Assembly (NCBI GenBank): GCA_037951165.1
Contig: JBBDHG010000019.1
Coordinates: forward strand, 11,696,001 to 11,760,000
DNA length: 64,000 bases
Source: Lophius americanus
Taxonomy: Eukaryota > Chordata > Actinopteri > Lophiiformes > Lophiidae
Direction: 5' to 3'
In this document: piece by piece, positions 38,485-51,300 of the stretch
Numbering within the stretch: the stretch's first letter is position 1
Layout: every line of letters begins with the position of its first letter
The notes under the pieces: generated by a model
What the model was told of the DNA's origin: nothing
Seen by the model: the letters and a program-made list of their open reading frames with translations, nothing else
Databases searched by the model: none
Translations under genes and position numbers: made by a program

Positions 38485-39104
38485 CAAGTGTGTAGGCATT
38501 AATGCGTGTGGCAGAGGGGTAGCACTATTAATGTGACAAATGACAGTTACATCCACTAATGGAACCACGGGACTATATTAAGGCTTTGTAAATCATGAGT
38601 ATATGGGCAACTAAATAACAAAGTGATGAAAGAGTGGGGAAAGTAAAAATGTCAGATCTTCAAGATAATTAATTGAGATTCAGTTAAGTTGGTCTTGTTC
38701 AAGTATAGAGCTAAAAAGAGTTTCTCAGATGTAGAGCGATTATTTGTAGCTTTTGCATGAATCCTCAGGAAACTGAAGGCATTACTTAACATGATGTTCT
38801 TCAGCAGCAAGTGGAGCTTTTTTGTATCAATATTTGTGTTGGAGTGATACAGAACAGCACAACTCACATGAATGCTCACATGTGCATCGGAGCAATGAGT
38901 AAATATTGGAGGTATGTGCTGGAGAGAAGAGGAATAAGGGTCAGACACAACAATACAGAAAAGGTGTATGAATGAAAGGGAGGCAGGTGGAATGGTGAGG
39001 ATGCAAGGAGTAGAGGAGAATAAGGTACAATAGTTTAAGCACTTGGGGTTAACTTTTCAGAGCAACATGAAATGGGAAAAGAGGTGAAGAAGCAAGTGAA
39101 GGCA

Positions 39105-39645
39105 TGGTGGAGTTGGCAGAGAAGCGTGTCAGTAGTTATCTTTGATAGAAGAGTCACAGCAACAGAGAAAGGAAACGTTTGAAAGACAGTAGTGAGAGCA
39201 GCTCTGCTGTATGGATTTTGTAAGGCAGCTCTGACCAAAAGACAGGCGGCGCAGCTGGAGGTGACAAAGTTCCGGTGTTAAAATTTCTTTGGGATTGGCG
39301 AAGATAGACAGAATTAGTAATGAGCAAATCAGAGGGACAGCCCGGGTTAGACGTCTTAGAGACAAAGTAAGAAAGAAAGAATCCTTTATTAGTCACATAG
39401 ATAGATAGATGGGCGAAGAGAGGCAAGATTGAGATGGTTTGGACACGTTAGAAAGATGGATAGTAGATCTATTGGCAAAATGTTGCTGGAGATCGAACTG
39501 CCAGGCAGGAGAAAAATGAAGGCAAAAGAGGAGGTTTCTGTATGTGGTTGGAGAGGACATGCAGTTGGTTGTTGTGACAGTGGACAGGCCAAATGGAAAC
39601 ACATGATCTGCTGTGCCGAGCCCTAAAAGAAACAGCTGAAGGTAG
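39105..39645 (+). pseudogene. Remnant of an RTE/Rex3-type LINE reverse-transcriptase ORF (3' end)
   Basis: A broken reading frame carries recognisable C-terminal features of RTE-type LINE polyproteins: VVRAALLYG, LTKRQAAQLEV, RMRWFGHVRKMD-like text (MRWFGHVRKM from 39429), and LEIELPGRRK. Near the end, MICCAEP and a stop fit the usual IRCGDP-type ending. Stops and frame changes interrupt it. A short AGAATCCTTTATTAGTCACA plus (GATA)n-like insertion splits it at about 39378-39412. It cannot encode an active enzyme. It is the same strand as the window, hence antisense to GRID1. Confidence 0.75.
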
Positions 39646-40150
39646 AAGAATAAGAATAAGGAGAAACTTGTGTGGTGGAGGGTACTATTTTATTGAAAGG
39701 TTTTCAAGAGTAGGGGGTCATACGTGGAGTGATTAACACATCCTCATGAATAGGTACAGGTGTCCCTGGCCTGAAAGGGAAACACCCTCCTTAACCTAAC
39801 CTAAGCCACCCTCCCAGCCAGAAAAGAGATAACTTGTCAGTACCTATCTTGTGCTCAAACATCTAGCAATGGACATGGATGCATAAAATGTGAAATAACT
39901 ACTGGTGTTGCCTCCCTGCTGACCTGATGCTGAGGAAATAGCTTTGGGTGCAAGGGCTTTGTAAGCCAATTGGAAGGTAACGGCTGTGGCCAAGGCATTC
40001 TGACTCCTGGCAATCCAGATTTGTGCTAGGGATTTTTAATATTACTTCTGGGGGGGAAAGGAATTCTTGCGTTGAATAAAGCGGTATCAACTAGATTTAG
40101 GTGGGCCTACCTTTATGCCGAACATTAATTCTGGAACCAAAGTCATATAA

Positions 40151-40275
40151 GATAAGATAAGATAAGATAAGATAAGATAAGATAAGATAAGATAAGATAA
40201 ACCTTTATTAGTCCCACAACGTGGAAATCGCAGTGTTACAGCAGCAAAGAGCATATTACAGAATAACATTATATA
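40151..40275 (-). mobile_element. LINE/SINE 3' tail with (GATAA)10, minus strand
   Basis: The plus strand shows ten perfect GATAA units at 40151-40200, then ACCTTTATTAGTCCCACAAC, GTGGAAATCGCAGTGTTACA and GCAGCAAAGAGCATATTACA. This is the reverse complement of the 3' end at 34880-35046. The pure tail suggests it is younger than the other copy or that the tail has re-expanded by slippage. Confidence 0.75.
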
Positions 40276-41006
40276 CAATTAAATTAAATGTGCAAGGGGT
40301 TGGACTAATTTTTTTGGAGTTTCTCAGGATGAGAAGAACCAAGTAGGTTTGGGCGAATTACAGCCCAGTCAGATCAACACTACTTTAGAGTTCTCCACAG
40401 AGTATGAGAGAGTTGTCTCTATGCATCTGTAAGTTGCTAAAGAGAAGCCTCTGGCTCTCAGTTTCAGTTTGGAATACCAAGCCATCTTGGAGCCTCCGGT
40501 TGTCATCTTTGAAAGGATTCCATCGCTAACTTCCCCGGAGAGTTTAATTGTCAGCTGGCCAATGATAGAGAAACCTAGAATAAACTGAATGTCTCTGGAT
40601 ATCTGATCTGAATCCAAGCATTGGTTTCATTCATAATTAATGAATTACTATATTAGTCATGCATAATCCATAAGCAGATCCATGTTTAACCATAAGGTGG
40701 TTGATAAGAAGAAGTTATACCAGAAAATCTTAGGCCAAAGATCGATACTAGTATATTAATTTTTTTGCCAAATGTTTATATTTGTCCCTATTGTGACTGT
40801 CTTCTATTGAGTATAACTGTCTGTCTTTCCACAAAGTGGTTTATAATATCATCTTCAGAGGAAATGGAAACAACAACATACAAGCTTTCTATTCAGCAAA
40901 CCATGCACAGTTTCAGTAGCCAATCTGCAATGGCTAAATTCCTACAGTTATGTATAAAGCTATGTAAATAGCCAATGTGTGTTTGCGTACGTCTGTGGGT
41001 TGGGTG

Positions 41007-41025
41007 AGAGAGAGAGAGAGAGAGA
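41007..41025. repeat. Short GA microsatellite
   Basis: About nine GA units follow TGGGTGA. There is no coding context; the GERERERD text of the overlapping open frame comes from it. Confidence 0.85.
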
Positions 41026-43317
41026 CAAAAATGTATTTATTTTTCATCTATACTGCCTTCCCCTCATTCCTCGGCCACTTTTAGTCTTTTGGTTGATGGT
41101 GGCTAAAGTCCGTCTGCAGCTTGATAATGGACACCCCGGGCCATTATACAGGGGACATCCGACTGACAGGAGCTAGAGTGCTCCACTGTCATTGCCAAGG
41201 ATGATAATGGTGGAATAATAACGCTTAAATTCCCCCCCTAAAGTGGACAGGGGGCCATCACTCATTTCCTGGAGGCTATGTGACCATGTGTGCCATCATA
41301 CTTTATAGCAACTGTCTTAGAAACACCTAAAGTGAATGACTTTATTTGCAAGATAATGAATGAGAAGCTTTGTTATTAAATACTGATTTAATTATATTTG
41401 GGCAAATTAAAAAGGTGAATGTATCAAGTATAAATGAAAAAGTATGAACGGATTTTAACAGAGTATGTTAATTAAAGGGATTCCGATAGAGCGATACAAG
41501 ACAACAATATATGTTTCCACTAGATCGAGTTCAATACAAATCTATCACATCCATTCAGGTCATTGTCCTCTCAGCAATGCTACAGTTGATTGATTGTTGA
41601 TGAATTCAGTAGAGGAGCATGAATCTTTAAACAAATCTAATCGTTAGGGCATATATTCAAAATCCTGATACAATTACCATTCAAATGAGAGTGTAAGCTT
41701 TTGCTTGACTGTCAGCAGACTCAGAGATCAGATGAGAGAAGGGGCAGGTGATTGTGAGCAATATGCTCATGCTCTTACATGAAACCATTTTAAAATACAT
41801 GTGCATTGCCGATTTAGGCAGACTGACAAAAGCACACAGCTTTTTCCACATAAATCTTTGCCTCATCAGAGCAGCTCAGTTACACATGGATGGTCTAGGG
41901 AGTGGGAAATTAGCATTAAAATACCAGACTGAAAGACATTACAGATTTAAGCACAAAAAATTGGCCTGACCAAGAAAAAATGATGTTACCCGTGAACCCC
42001 CTGTTTTACTGATGTAATATGAAGGGATGAGAAAAACAAACACGCAACCAATGGAGTGAATATCTAATAATCCGGGTTTATCTCCTTACTTTCAATGGAT
42101 AACGAAACTATTTAATTCTGTCTTTTGGCCTGTTCTGACTAAGAGCAGGCACAGTGTTATAGTTGGGTTATTGGTAACTTTTTTTATAGGTAGTTTTAAT
42201 AAACATGTAAAATAACATTAATACAGATGTCTGCAGTCAAATACTATACTGGACCTGGGCTCTTTATAGTCATAAACAAGTGGTACTGGCAGTTCTGATG
42301 TCATATTAAATTGCTACATCCATCAATTTTTATGGAAAAACATGCACATAAATGTCTTCAAACCATCTGCAGAATGACATCCTTTTCAAGCTGCATAAAT
42401 TCACAAAATTCAAAAACAACCATGCATGAAAAAATCTGAATATGCTAAAATTACGATCAAATTGTATTTCAATAAGAAAAGCAATAAGTCAGTGGGATAA
42501 GGAAATGTTTTTAGGGTAGAATACCTAAAACACGCATACATTTTTTTGCAATTGAAACATCAGAATGGGCCTTAAAACTAGAAAAAAATGATGAAATTCA
42601 ATAATGCATCCTTTATTAATCACATTTTTAGTGATTGACAAAAAATTATCGATAGTATCCAGTACAATATAGTGAATTATTTTTCTGTTTTTGACCCAAA
42701 GAACCCGGTACTACTGAAGAGAATAAGGAAGGGAAGAGCTAAAAATCCTCACCTCACTTCTTCATATTGCTATTTCATAAACCACTACTGTTGAGGAAAG
42801 CGTGAAGTTCTAATAATCCAATTAGAAAATAATTATTCAAAAATTAATGGAAGTTTTGGTTTACAAAACTTAATTAGTTGCCACTGCCACCACCATGATC
42901 TGTTTTATCCTGCCAGCCAGCGGTGCCTATCCATATACAAATATACAATACATTCAGTCTTTCCCTTTAATATCTTATTTATTTATAAGATAGCGACTCT
43001 GATAGTGCTTAAGAGTGAGCAACAAATCAAATCCAACCAATGCTTAAGGTGACATCGGCAGGAGTCATCAAGATGTGTACAAATTCATTTTGTGGAAAAA
43101 ATGTTTGCAGGAAACTTGAATAAAAAGTTTTTTGAAGGAGCAAATATTGGATAGGGAATAGTGAAACATTTTAATTCTAAAACACATTCCCCTTCTTGGT
43201 ATCCCCCTACACTGAAATTGGATTTTTTCACACCTGCCCACAATATTGTCACAATATCAATGTATTTGGTAAGAAAATAAAGGGAGTTTTGGGTACATTT
43301 TTGGTTTGCAGAACGGA

Positions 43318-43363
43318 GTTGTAAATGTATCTAAATGTACACACATTTAGATACATTTACAAC
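43318..43363. repeat. Perfect inverted repeat, 21-bp arms, 4-nt loop
   Basis: Left arm 43318-43338 (starting GTTGTAAATGTATC) and right arm 43343-43363 are exact reverse complements separated by ACAC. It could form a stable hairpin in RNA or a cruciform in DNA. It is too short for a typical animal pre-miRNA and lies in the intron before the first exon. Confidence 0.95.
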
Positions 43364-44189
43364 ACGGTCCTGCACACTTCATCTTAATAAATTACAAAGT
43401 TGTGATCAAGTTACTCAATTGCAAAAATGGTCATTAGTGGTTTATAGACATTGAGGATAGAAAAAACTGGCAAACTTTAAAAAATATATATATTATAACT
43501 CCATCTGATCCATATCACACCAAGCTAAGAGTAGACTTGATGTGTATTCCTTTCCTCATAAGGAAAAAGCCCTTCCACCCAGCTTATGGCAGTTCCTCAC
43601 AGCTAAATAGCTCAGTCATAAAGAAAAGGAAAAATGAGAGTGATCGGTTTCATATGTGAGATGGATCACAGTTTTGTACAACATTCAACACCTCCAGTAA
43701 GAATGACTCGTCCTTCCATCAGTCATGCTCATTCACTCACTCATTCTCATCTTGCTCTCTTTTTTGGTATAAACATCCATAGCCCTCTTTCCAATGACAG
43801 TTCTCCTGCGGGCGGACTAAGATAAGGTACATATCCCCATCAGTACTATTGATGCCAAAATGCCCAGGCCGTCTGAACTGTGAAGAAGTGTTCCACTACT
43901 CAAAATTACACGCTCCAGCCCAACGACAGGTAGAGCGTCAAGAGGTGGACAGGAGCTCCTCAGACTACAGGACAATAGAATCTTTTTCAATTAGAGACAT
44001 TCCATAAGTTATAGCACAAATACATTGCTGGTATAGTCTAGTAGCTAAACCAAATACTTTAATATTCTGACAATGCCCAATTGAGGACATTTGTCGCAAA
44101 GTGTGTCTCTCCCATTGTGTCCTGTCAGTTGTTTTCTATTTAACTCCATAACAAATATGCAAATAAATAGGAGAGAAAAATAAATCAGA

Positions 44190-44275
44190 AGAGGAAGAAG
44201 AAATCTTTTATTGATCGCATACAGCCATACACTGTACAACCTAGTGAAATTATGTCTCTGCATATGACCCATCCC
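44190..44275 (-). mobile_element. Non-LTR element 3' end, minus strand
   Basis: The plus strand reads GAAATCTTTTATTGATCGCA ... GTGAAATTATGTCTCTGCAT, then ATGACCCATCC. This is the reverse complement of the GGATGGGTCA-(T/A)ATGCAGAGA-TAATTTCAC-GATCAATAAAAGA signature of a common fish LINE or SINE 3' end. It is a short truncated fragment. Confidence 0.62.
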
Positions 44276-45243
44276 TGAGGGAGTATTTTTGTATAGGTTA
44301 TTGTGTCAGACAATTGAACATTTAAGGAAAAACATATTGTTTTGAGAATCTATCCTGTGTTTAGTGGTGTGTCCTGGGTTTAGAAAAATATGATTTTTAT
44401 TATTTCACAAACTAATAAGTTTGCCAAAGTGAAAAGAGGTTGAATATCTCTATAAGGAAACATATTTCTTATTATCTCAAAACATATATTTTTGATTGGT
44501 TAAAACTAATCACTTAAGAGAAACCCTTTTAAAATATTGTGTTAAATTAAATCATTTACATATGAAAAATAATCAGTGTTTGATTGTTAAGGAGTAAAAT
44601 GGGTGATTTAACTGGGGTTATACTTTTGTGGAAGACAGTGTTTGAATCTCACATTTAGAATCATGCTGGAATGTTCTGCCTTGCAGCCCCTGCATTAATC
44701 AATCCAATCAAGGATTTTGTTCCACATAAAACCAGAGGTAGACGATTTAATGGTAGGGAAAGACTTCAATACTTGCGGTTATTGATTTGGACAAAAGGGT
44801 GCATTTAAAATTGTAAGACATTCTAATGCTTCGAGTGTGGTTGCTGTTGGCATGGCTGAGAGGGTTGTTGAGGGTGGTTGTAATTGGTGCTGGTGTCTGC
44901 ACATCAAACAAAGAATCCGGTCATTTACCTCGGGAGCCAGTCGATCCAAATTGACGAATAAAAAAAAAATTGTAACCCTCCTGATTTTGCCCATTTTAAG
45001 AAAATATGTCTGGAATCTTATTCTATTTATTTTTGGGGTATGTTCTATTTACACCCAATCTTGATTTTCATCGTCCTATTATAAGCACTTTCCACCCATA
45101 ATGCATTGTGCTATTACAACAGAACAAAAATATTCCAGTGATTTATAATTATTTAACCTATATCATGCACTTTTTGGTAGCTCACAGGGAATTTGGCTGC
45201 CATCTTGTTCTGTTGGAGAATGAACACACGTATATAATGGTTG

Positions 45244-45310
45244 TGGTGGACATTGCTTTTTGCAGAAGCAATGTCCACCATTGCTTCTGCAATTGCTTCT
45301 CCATTGCTTC
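45244..45310. repeat. Inverted repeat with adjoining tandem of its arm
   Basis: Arms 45244-45258 (TGGTGGACATTGCTT) and 45266-45280 are exact complements with a 7-nt loop. The right arm is followed by ATTGCTTCT repeated about three times (45280-45310), as if part of the hairpin had been copied by slippage. Confidence 0.85.
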
Positions 45311-48300
45311 TGCTTTCATTAAGATTTTGAGTAATGGGTTAAGAGTTGTTAGGTTTTTTTTTTTCACTCTTTCAGACTAATAATTTCCTCCTCAGCTGCG
45401 GATGTTTTCAGTTATTTACTCCAGAAGTTGCAATCAATCAGAAGAGATAGAAAAGAAAAGAAACCTTTTTTTGGGGATTGACAATTAGACGTGGCTTATT
45501 CTGTGAGCTTTTCATTTCCATTCACCTATGTTTAATATACTTTTGAGCACTGGTTGTCGTGGAGACGAAAAAAGTGGAAGGATTTAAGAGAAAATGTATT
45601 TGTGCTCCAGGATATATTTAGACAGCTGGTACCCAATGGATGCGACAGAAAGACGCCCACAGTCTCTGCAGCCTGAGAGAGGGGCTTCACATAATGCAAC
45701 AGAATCTACCCTCATATTTATACTGTAAACAAGGAAAGGAAACAAAGAATGAACAGGACTGTTAAACTCTGGAGATACTCTCAATGGGTGGTTCTCATAC
45801 ACTGATGATCTTGACGTTGTATGTTAAGGATAGCAAAGTCAAAATATGATAAAATAAGATCAGGGCTCCTGATGGCGACTGAAATGGTTGCCAATGTGGC
45901 TAACCTTTTATTATTGCAACCTGTTTTTGTTTACTAGTGGACCATTCAGACACATATAGGCGATACATTCTGCATTTCTCTACAGATGTGTTACACTGTG
46001 ACGGCCCGCCACACTCTCAAAATAAACTGTAATATTTTCAACATTGAAATGTGTTTTTGTGCCAACTCCTTCAATCTTCCTTCACTGCTAGTCAATCAGT
46101 CCCCCCCCCCTGCATATCTGCCCCTCTCCAGCCTCTCATAAACAACCTACTAATAAGCGCATCCATTTTTTAAAAAACAAAAAAATTCTGGCCTCTCTTA
46201 AATTTATTTTATAATGCATTGTTGGTGGGGCTTTTTGTCATGTCACTGTTCCTATCGATATAAGCAATGTGTTAGTGAAAAGATTCAAATGTTTACTAGA
46301 GTAAATAATTGTTTACAGAGCACAAAGTTCATCAGTCTTTTCAACGTCTGAGGTTTACCCCCACACAGTTTCTCTAAATCCTGTAGAAAACACTGATACA
46401 TACAAACAAGAAATTAAAAACCCAGTTCAATACAGAGTTTGAGTAATTTTGAAAAAGAATGAGTGAAGACGCGCAGTGACTACCTGTGTAAATTGATGTT
46501 ATTGAGAAAGATTGACTAATGTTGTCAAAGATCATTATAACATTACATTACATTACATGCAACATTTGCAAAGTGACAGGCTGGAATTTTTTTTTTCTCA
46601 TTTTATTCCGGTTGCTCTATTTTCGTACGGAAACTATCTAATCGAGTCCGTTTGAATTCCAATTTAACTTGTCCTGTCCTTATCCTCTGAAAATACCTCA
46701 CAAAGCTAAAATGTGGCTTATGCGATAACAATGTGAAGCGGTTTATTCAGGAGTGTAACACCTCTAATTGTCTTAATTTCTATCCGTGACATATGTCCCC
46801 ATGACAGCTCATGGATACAAGTTTGTAGATTCTTTTTGGAAAATAAAATAACCCATTTTATTAAGAAGAAATAGTGAACCCCTACCAGATGCCTCAATGA
46901 TATACTACTGACTTCTTACATACTGATAATTGCATCACTGCAAGTTGTTCGTTACATATAGACTCATGTTGATGTTGCTATGCGAAAAAGCTCATGTTAA
47001 TATAATTATATTGCTGTTATGATTGTCATAGTAACCAGTATTTGGATTTTGCTGAGTTTTGTTCATATTTCCAACTATTTCTTGAAGAAATAACATTTAT
47101 ATATGAATAATTTGCAACAGTTAGTAAATTGAACATACTCCCAGGCTGAATTTTTGAAAGTAACTTAAAAATGTATCAGTGGGACTGCATTTCTGCAAAC
47201 TGCAAACTCAGAGTCTACATACTGACCCCTGTCCAAGATCAAATCACTCATTGTGGGTAAATCAGCATAAGAACTGGACAAAAGCTATGAATGACGTTTT
47301 ATTTACATAATTTGGATGGCTAGGTATATGTGTGTCCTTTATCTGATGAAGGGGTGGCACCAGGATGCACAATGGGGAAAGATGACAAGATAGGAGAGGC
47401 AGTGTGATGCTTGAGGTAATTTTTTTTTTTTCCTACCATTCAACTATGTTATGTGATATTTACCGCCAACCTAAACATTGTTACAGATTAAGACGAGTAT
47501 TAAAGCATTATACATATACCGCACAGTATTATAAATAAGTACAGGTAATCTATAACAGACCATGAACATTTGGCAATAATTATCAGGTAGACCATGAAAA
47601 CTAAAGAAGGCATGGAGGCCCAATTCTCTTCAACAAAAACACCCAATCATTTTTCGATTATATTGTCAATTAAATTGAGAGTTTAGTCTAAATAGTATAT
47701 TGGCTATGGTGAAAATAGCAACCATCTCACTGAGGTTCATGGCGCACAAGATGACAGCAACTTCTTCCCACAACTTGAATAAAAAGATATGGATTTTTGG
47801 AATTCCAATGGCAGAGAGGTTTTCATCTTCTTTACAGTAATTTATTAAAATCCACCAAAGCGATTAAGCAAAACTCAAAGTATAGGAAGTACTGGATCTC
47901 TTCCTAAATGTAAGTATTTTACTGATACACTTGGTAAAGTTTAATACTACATCAATGCAATATCTGACAGTTAGATGACACAGGAGCTGCTTAAAGGGGC
48001 TTTTGGCACTGATACAAAAGATTAATAAACTAGCTCGTAGCTCCTAAAGTGTACTCTGAGGATTTTAATATAAAGCCTGCACAGGTGATACTCTATACTA
48101 TTTAAGACCTGCAAAGAATGAGGTCTTTTTTTTTGTCCTGTCCTGTCAAGCAACCTTGGCATTCTTTATGAGTTGTCTCAAAGCCTCACAGTACAAGATA
48201 TAAATTATAAAAAAACGATTATTAATATTCAAATCACCTGTCTACATAACGTACTTCTCCAGTTGTGCAAATCCTCCTCAGGACCAGATGTTAGCCATGT

Positions 48301-51300
48301 CAATCCCTGTTTTTTCAACCAATCATTTGAGTTGCTGGGTTGTAAATTAATTCAAAAATATAAATCCGTCACACCTGAAAATTCTATATCTGTTGAACGG
48401 GTTAACTGCCAGCTGCCAGCTGCCACTTTTTAAAATACACAGGTAATTTTGACGGCTGTTCACAGCCACTTCAGTTGTTGTGAGGGTTTTTGTGGTGCTT
48501 TCATGGAACCGAAACAAAATTATGTTTCAATCGTTTGTTGCCTGTTCTTCTTTAAAAGTAAATCAAATTAGAAGCTGTTTGCATGTTTACAAGCCAGTCT
48601 TCCTCTTCCCTGTCTGGATCATCGCTTGCCTCTTAAAAGTTTGAGAGAACATCCTGACAACATTGCTAATGTTTTCCTCAACCGTATTAACGAAAATATC
48701 TCTCGATAGAAAGAATTTGTACCTGTTTTTACATTATGAACCTGCTCAAATGATCTTAAATTTCTTTTTTCGTGACTGATGTGAATTTCACAGAAAGCCT
48801 CCACTATCCATAGGAGGAACACTTGTAATGTCTTTTTGTTTACTTTTTCATATCATTGAAAAAAGTAAACATAATAATTGAAGTTGAATTTATTAATGTA
48901 AAATAGGTGATGATTGTGATTTCTTTACACTCCAAAGTACAATTATTTGTACTTATTTGTGTGCTTATCACAGAAAAATTGTAGGTTTCAAAATGCTTCT
49001 GATTTAATCTGAAATTGAAATAGTTTTAAAAAATGTAACTTCCTTTCCTTTAAGTAGTCAGCGGCCTACCCATCATTAAGGAATGATTCTATTTAACTGG
49101 GATTAGATTCTACTTTAAAAAAAAAACACCTAAAAAACATATTAAGTAATAATTTATAGTTATGTCTTGATTTGCGAAATAAAGAAATAATCTGTTCTTT
49201 CAACGACAGAACGGCTAATAACTGAGCACAAAAGTGACTAACAATTTTAAAATGTATCATTCAGTAAAATATTCCATCTCGTAATTGTGAGAAGAAGAAG
49301 TGATTTGTCTAAATCTGTTCTCATTCTCAGCCTTAGCGCTGTCCTTTTGAAAACAAATGAGCTCAGTATCCTTGGATCTGCCAAACTGAAAATGTCAACA
49401 TTCTACCTTGAGCATGCCCACCAAAGTGAGGCCTGTAATTGCTGTCACCAAACAAATCCCCATTATCAAATCACTTAAAATTCTACGCTCTTTCTTTCCT
49501 TAAAAAACAACCAGCCTGATAGTTGTTTTTAAAAGTTTCAAAAGTTTGAAATGAGCATTTGTTAATAAATGCCAAAGAGACAGACAAAGCCTCATGCTCC
49601 CATGATACACGTACTTGCATTCATTAAATGCATATTCTAGTGTTAAAAATACTGTGAATGTATGTTTTTGTATGTAAGGATATCCAAGGACTGACATTCA
49701 TGCTACATTCTTACTGGATAGTTTAATAGTTTAAGCCCTGAACCTTTTAGAAGTAAATTCTATACAGCAGACAAATAAATGGGGTCCAATCTGTGACTGA
49801 TGCTGCATTCATCAAAATAAAAAAGTTAACATCAACCAACAACCAAAACTCAGAAAAAAAATTGGTTCCACTACACAGCCAGACTGTTATAAACCGTTCA
49901 AATGATTTATAACAGCTTATAATTATTATTTTTTGTTTTTGTTTTCAACAATCCACTCAGGGACCCTATTTGGTAAGATAAGTTTACTTCAACGCTATTT
50001 TTTGAAGTCGCAGATCTTCTGTTAGGTTGTCAGTGTGATTAGATAGTTTGCTCATGCGCTACAACACATAAACCAGTGGTGTGATTAAGACTGGGTAACC
50101 GCAGCCTTTCGAGTGGGAATCAACTCAGTGATCAACGAGGATGATGGCTTATAGTAAAGACAAAGGAACAAGGAACAAATCTCAGTACTAGCATTATAGA
50201 CAAAATTTGGCTCATTATTTAGTAAGCAAAAAATAATTGTTGAGCTTTTTATCTAATTATTTAAAGTAGCTTATTAATAATTGATTGAGGGCTCACAGCC
50301 TAACTAATAAAGTAAGTACAAACAATTCATAAACTCTACATAAGGTAGGCTTATTGTAAATTTGTTAAGAAGGAATTACCTTCTGACAGAGCCCAAACAG
50401 TCTTTGGATCTTAATGCCTGGAACGTGCGGTAGTAAACCACTATTCACTGGTGAATGGAGATTCATCGGTTGAATTAGAGTATGATCGGCACCATCACTC
50501 TTTCTTCTCCATGTTCTGCACTCTGGTGTTTGTTAATTCCCTATCTTTGGGAGATGGGAGTAGAGAAAAAGCGATTCAACGAGATGCATAAGAGAGGCTT
50601 ATCAGGCATGAAATGAAATAGAGCCCTGGCCTCTTGTGGAGGCTGACAATGATGTATTTTCTAAAGGTAAAAGCCTGCACGCACTCCTGTCCTCAAGTCC
50701 TTATTGCATTGTACCACTCTGGGTTAGATGGCTTCAGAAACAGATCCTATTTGTCCTCTTCAATTTTTCATGGCTGTGCATGCTGTCCGTCTATACCATG
50801 TGGGTGCTCCCTCGTGACCTCAATACAGCCCTTTCCTTGAGAAATAAGCCATATTAAAAATATCTGTTTGCAGTGTGTGTTTATGGAACAACAGTTCTAA
50901 TAATATCCCTGGCTTCACATTTGCATGTAGTTCGTCCTATATTGTAAGAGAAGTCTCACTACGGTCAAGTACTACCGCAGCTTCTGATACCTGACAGCAT
51001 ATTTGAATATATACTACACTACTACAACACATATGGAATTTATTTGATTTATGGGATATTTGTGGAGCAAATACGAAAAAAATATTTTAAATCAGAGACA
51101 TTGCACCATCAGATGCTGATGTAACATATTATCTCTTTCTCAAAACAAATGCAAACTGCTACTTTAATACACTACAGATGACTCACACTGTCAGTCAGTG
51201 TATCCCCTGCATTCATTGAATTGACTGATATAATAATTATATCCCTGAAAACTCGGGAAAATTATGGAATCGTCATCACAGCATTCGCTGCCGCAGATCC

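Noticed and set aside
38113..38568. 151-codon frame rich in His-Thr
   Set aside because: It is the translation of the TG/CA microsatellite.
40151..40200. Regular GATAA array as a possible CRISPR-like or GATA-factor site cluster
   Set aside because: It is the 5-bp tail of a LINE/SINE 3' end, with no spacers, and has a sister copy at 35.0 kb.
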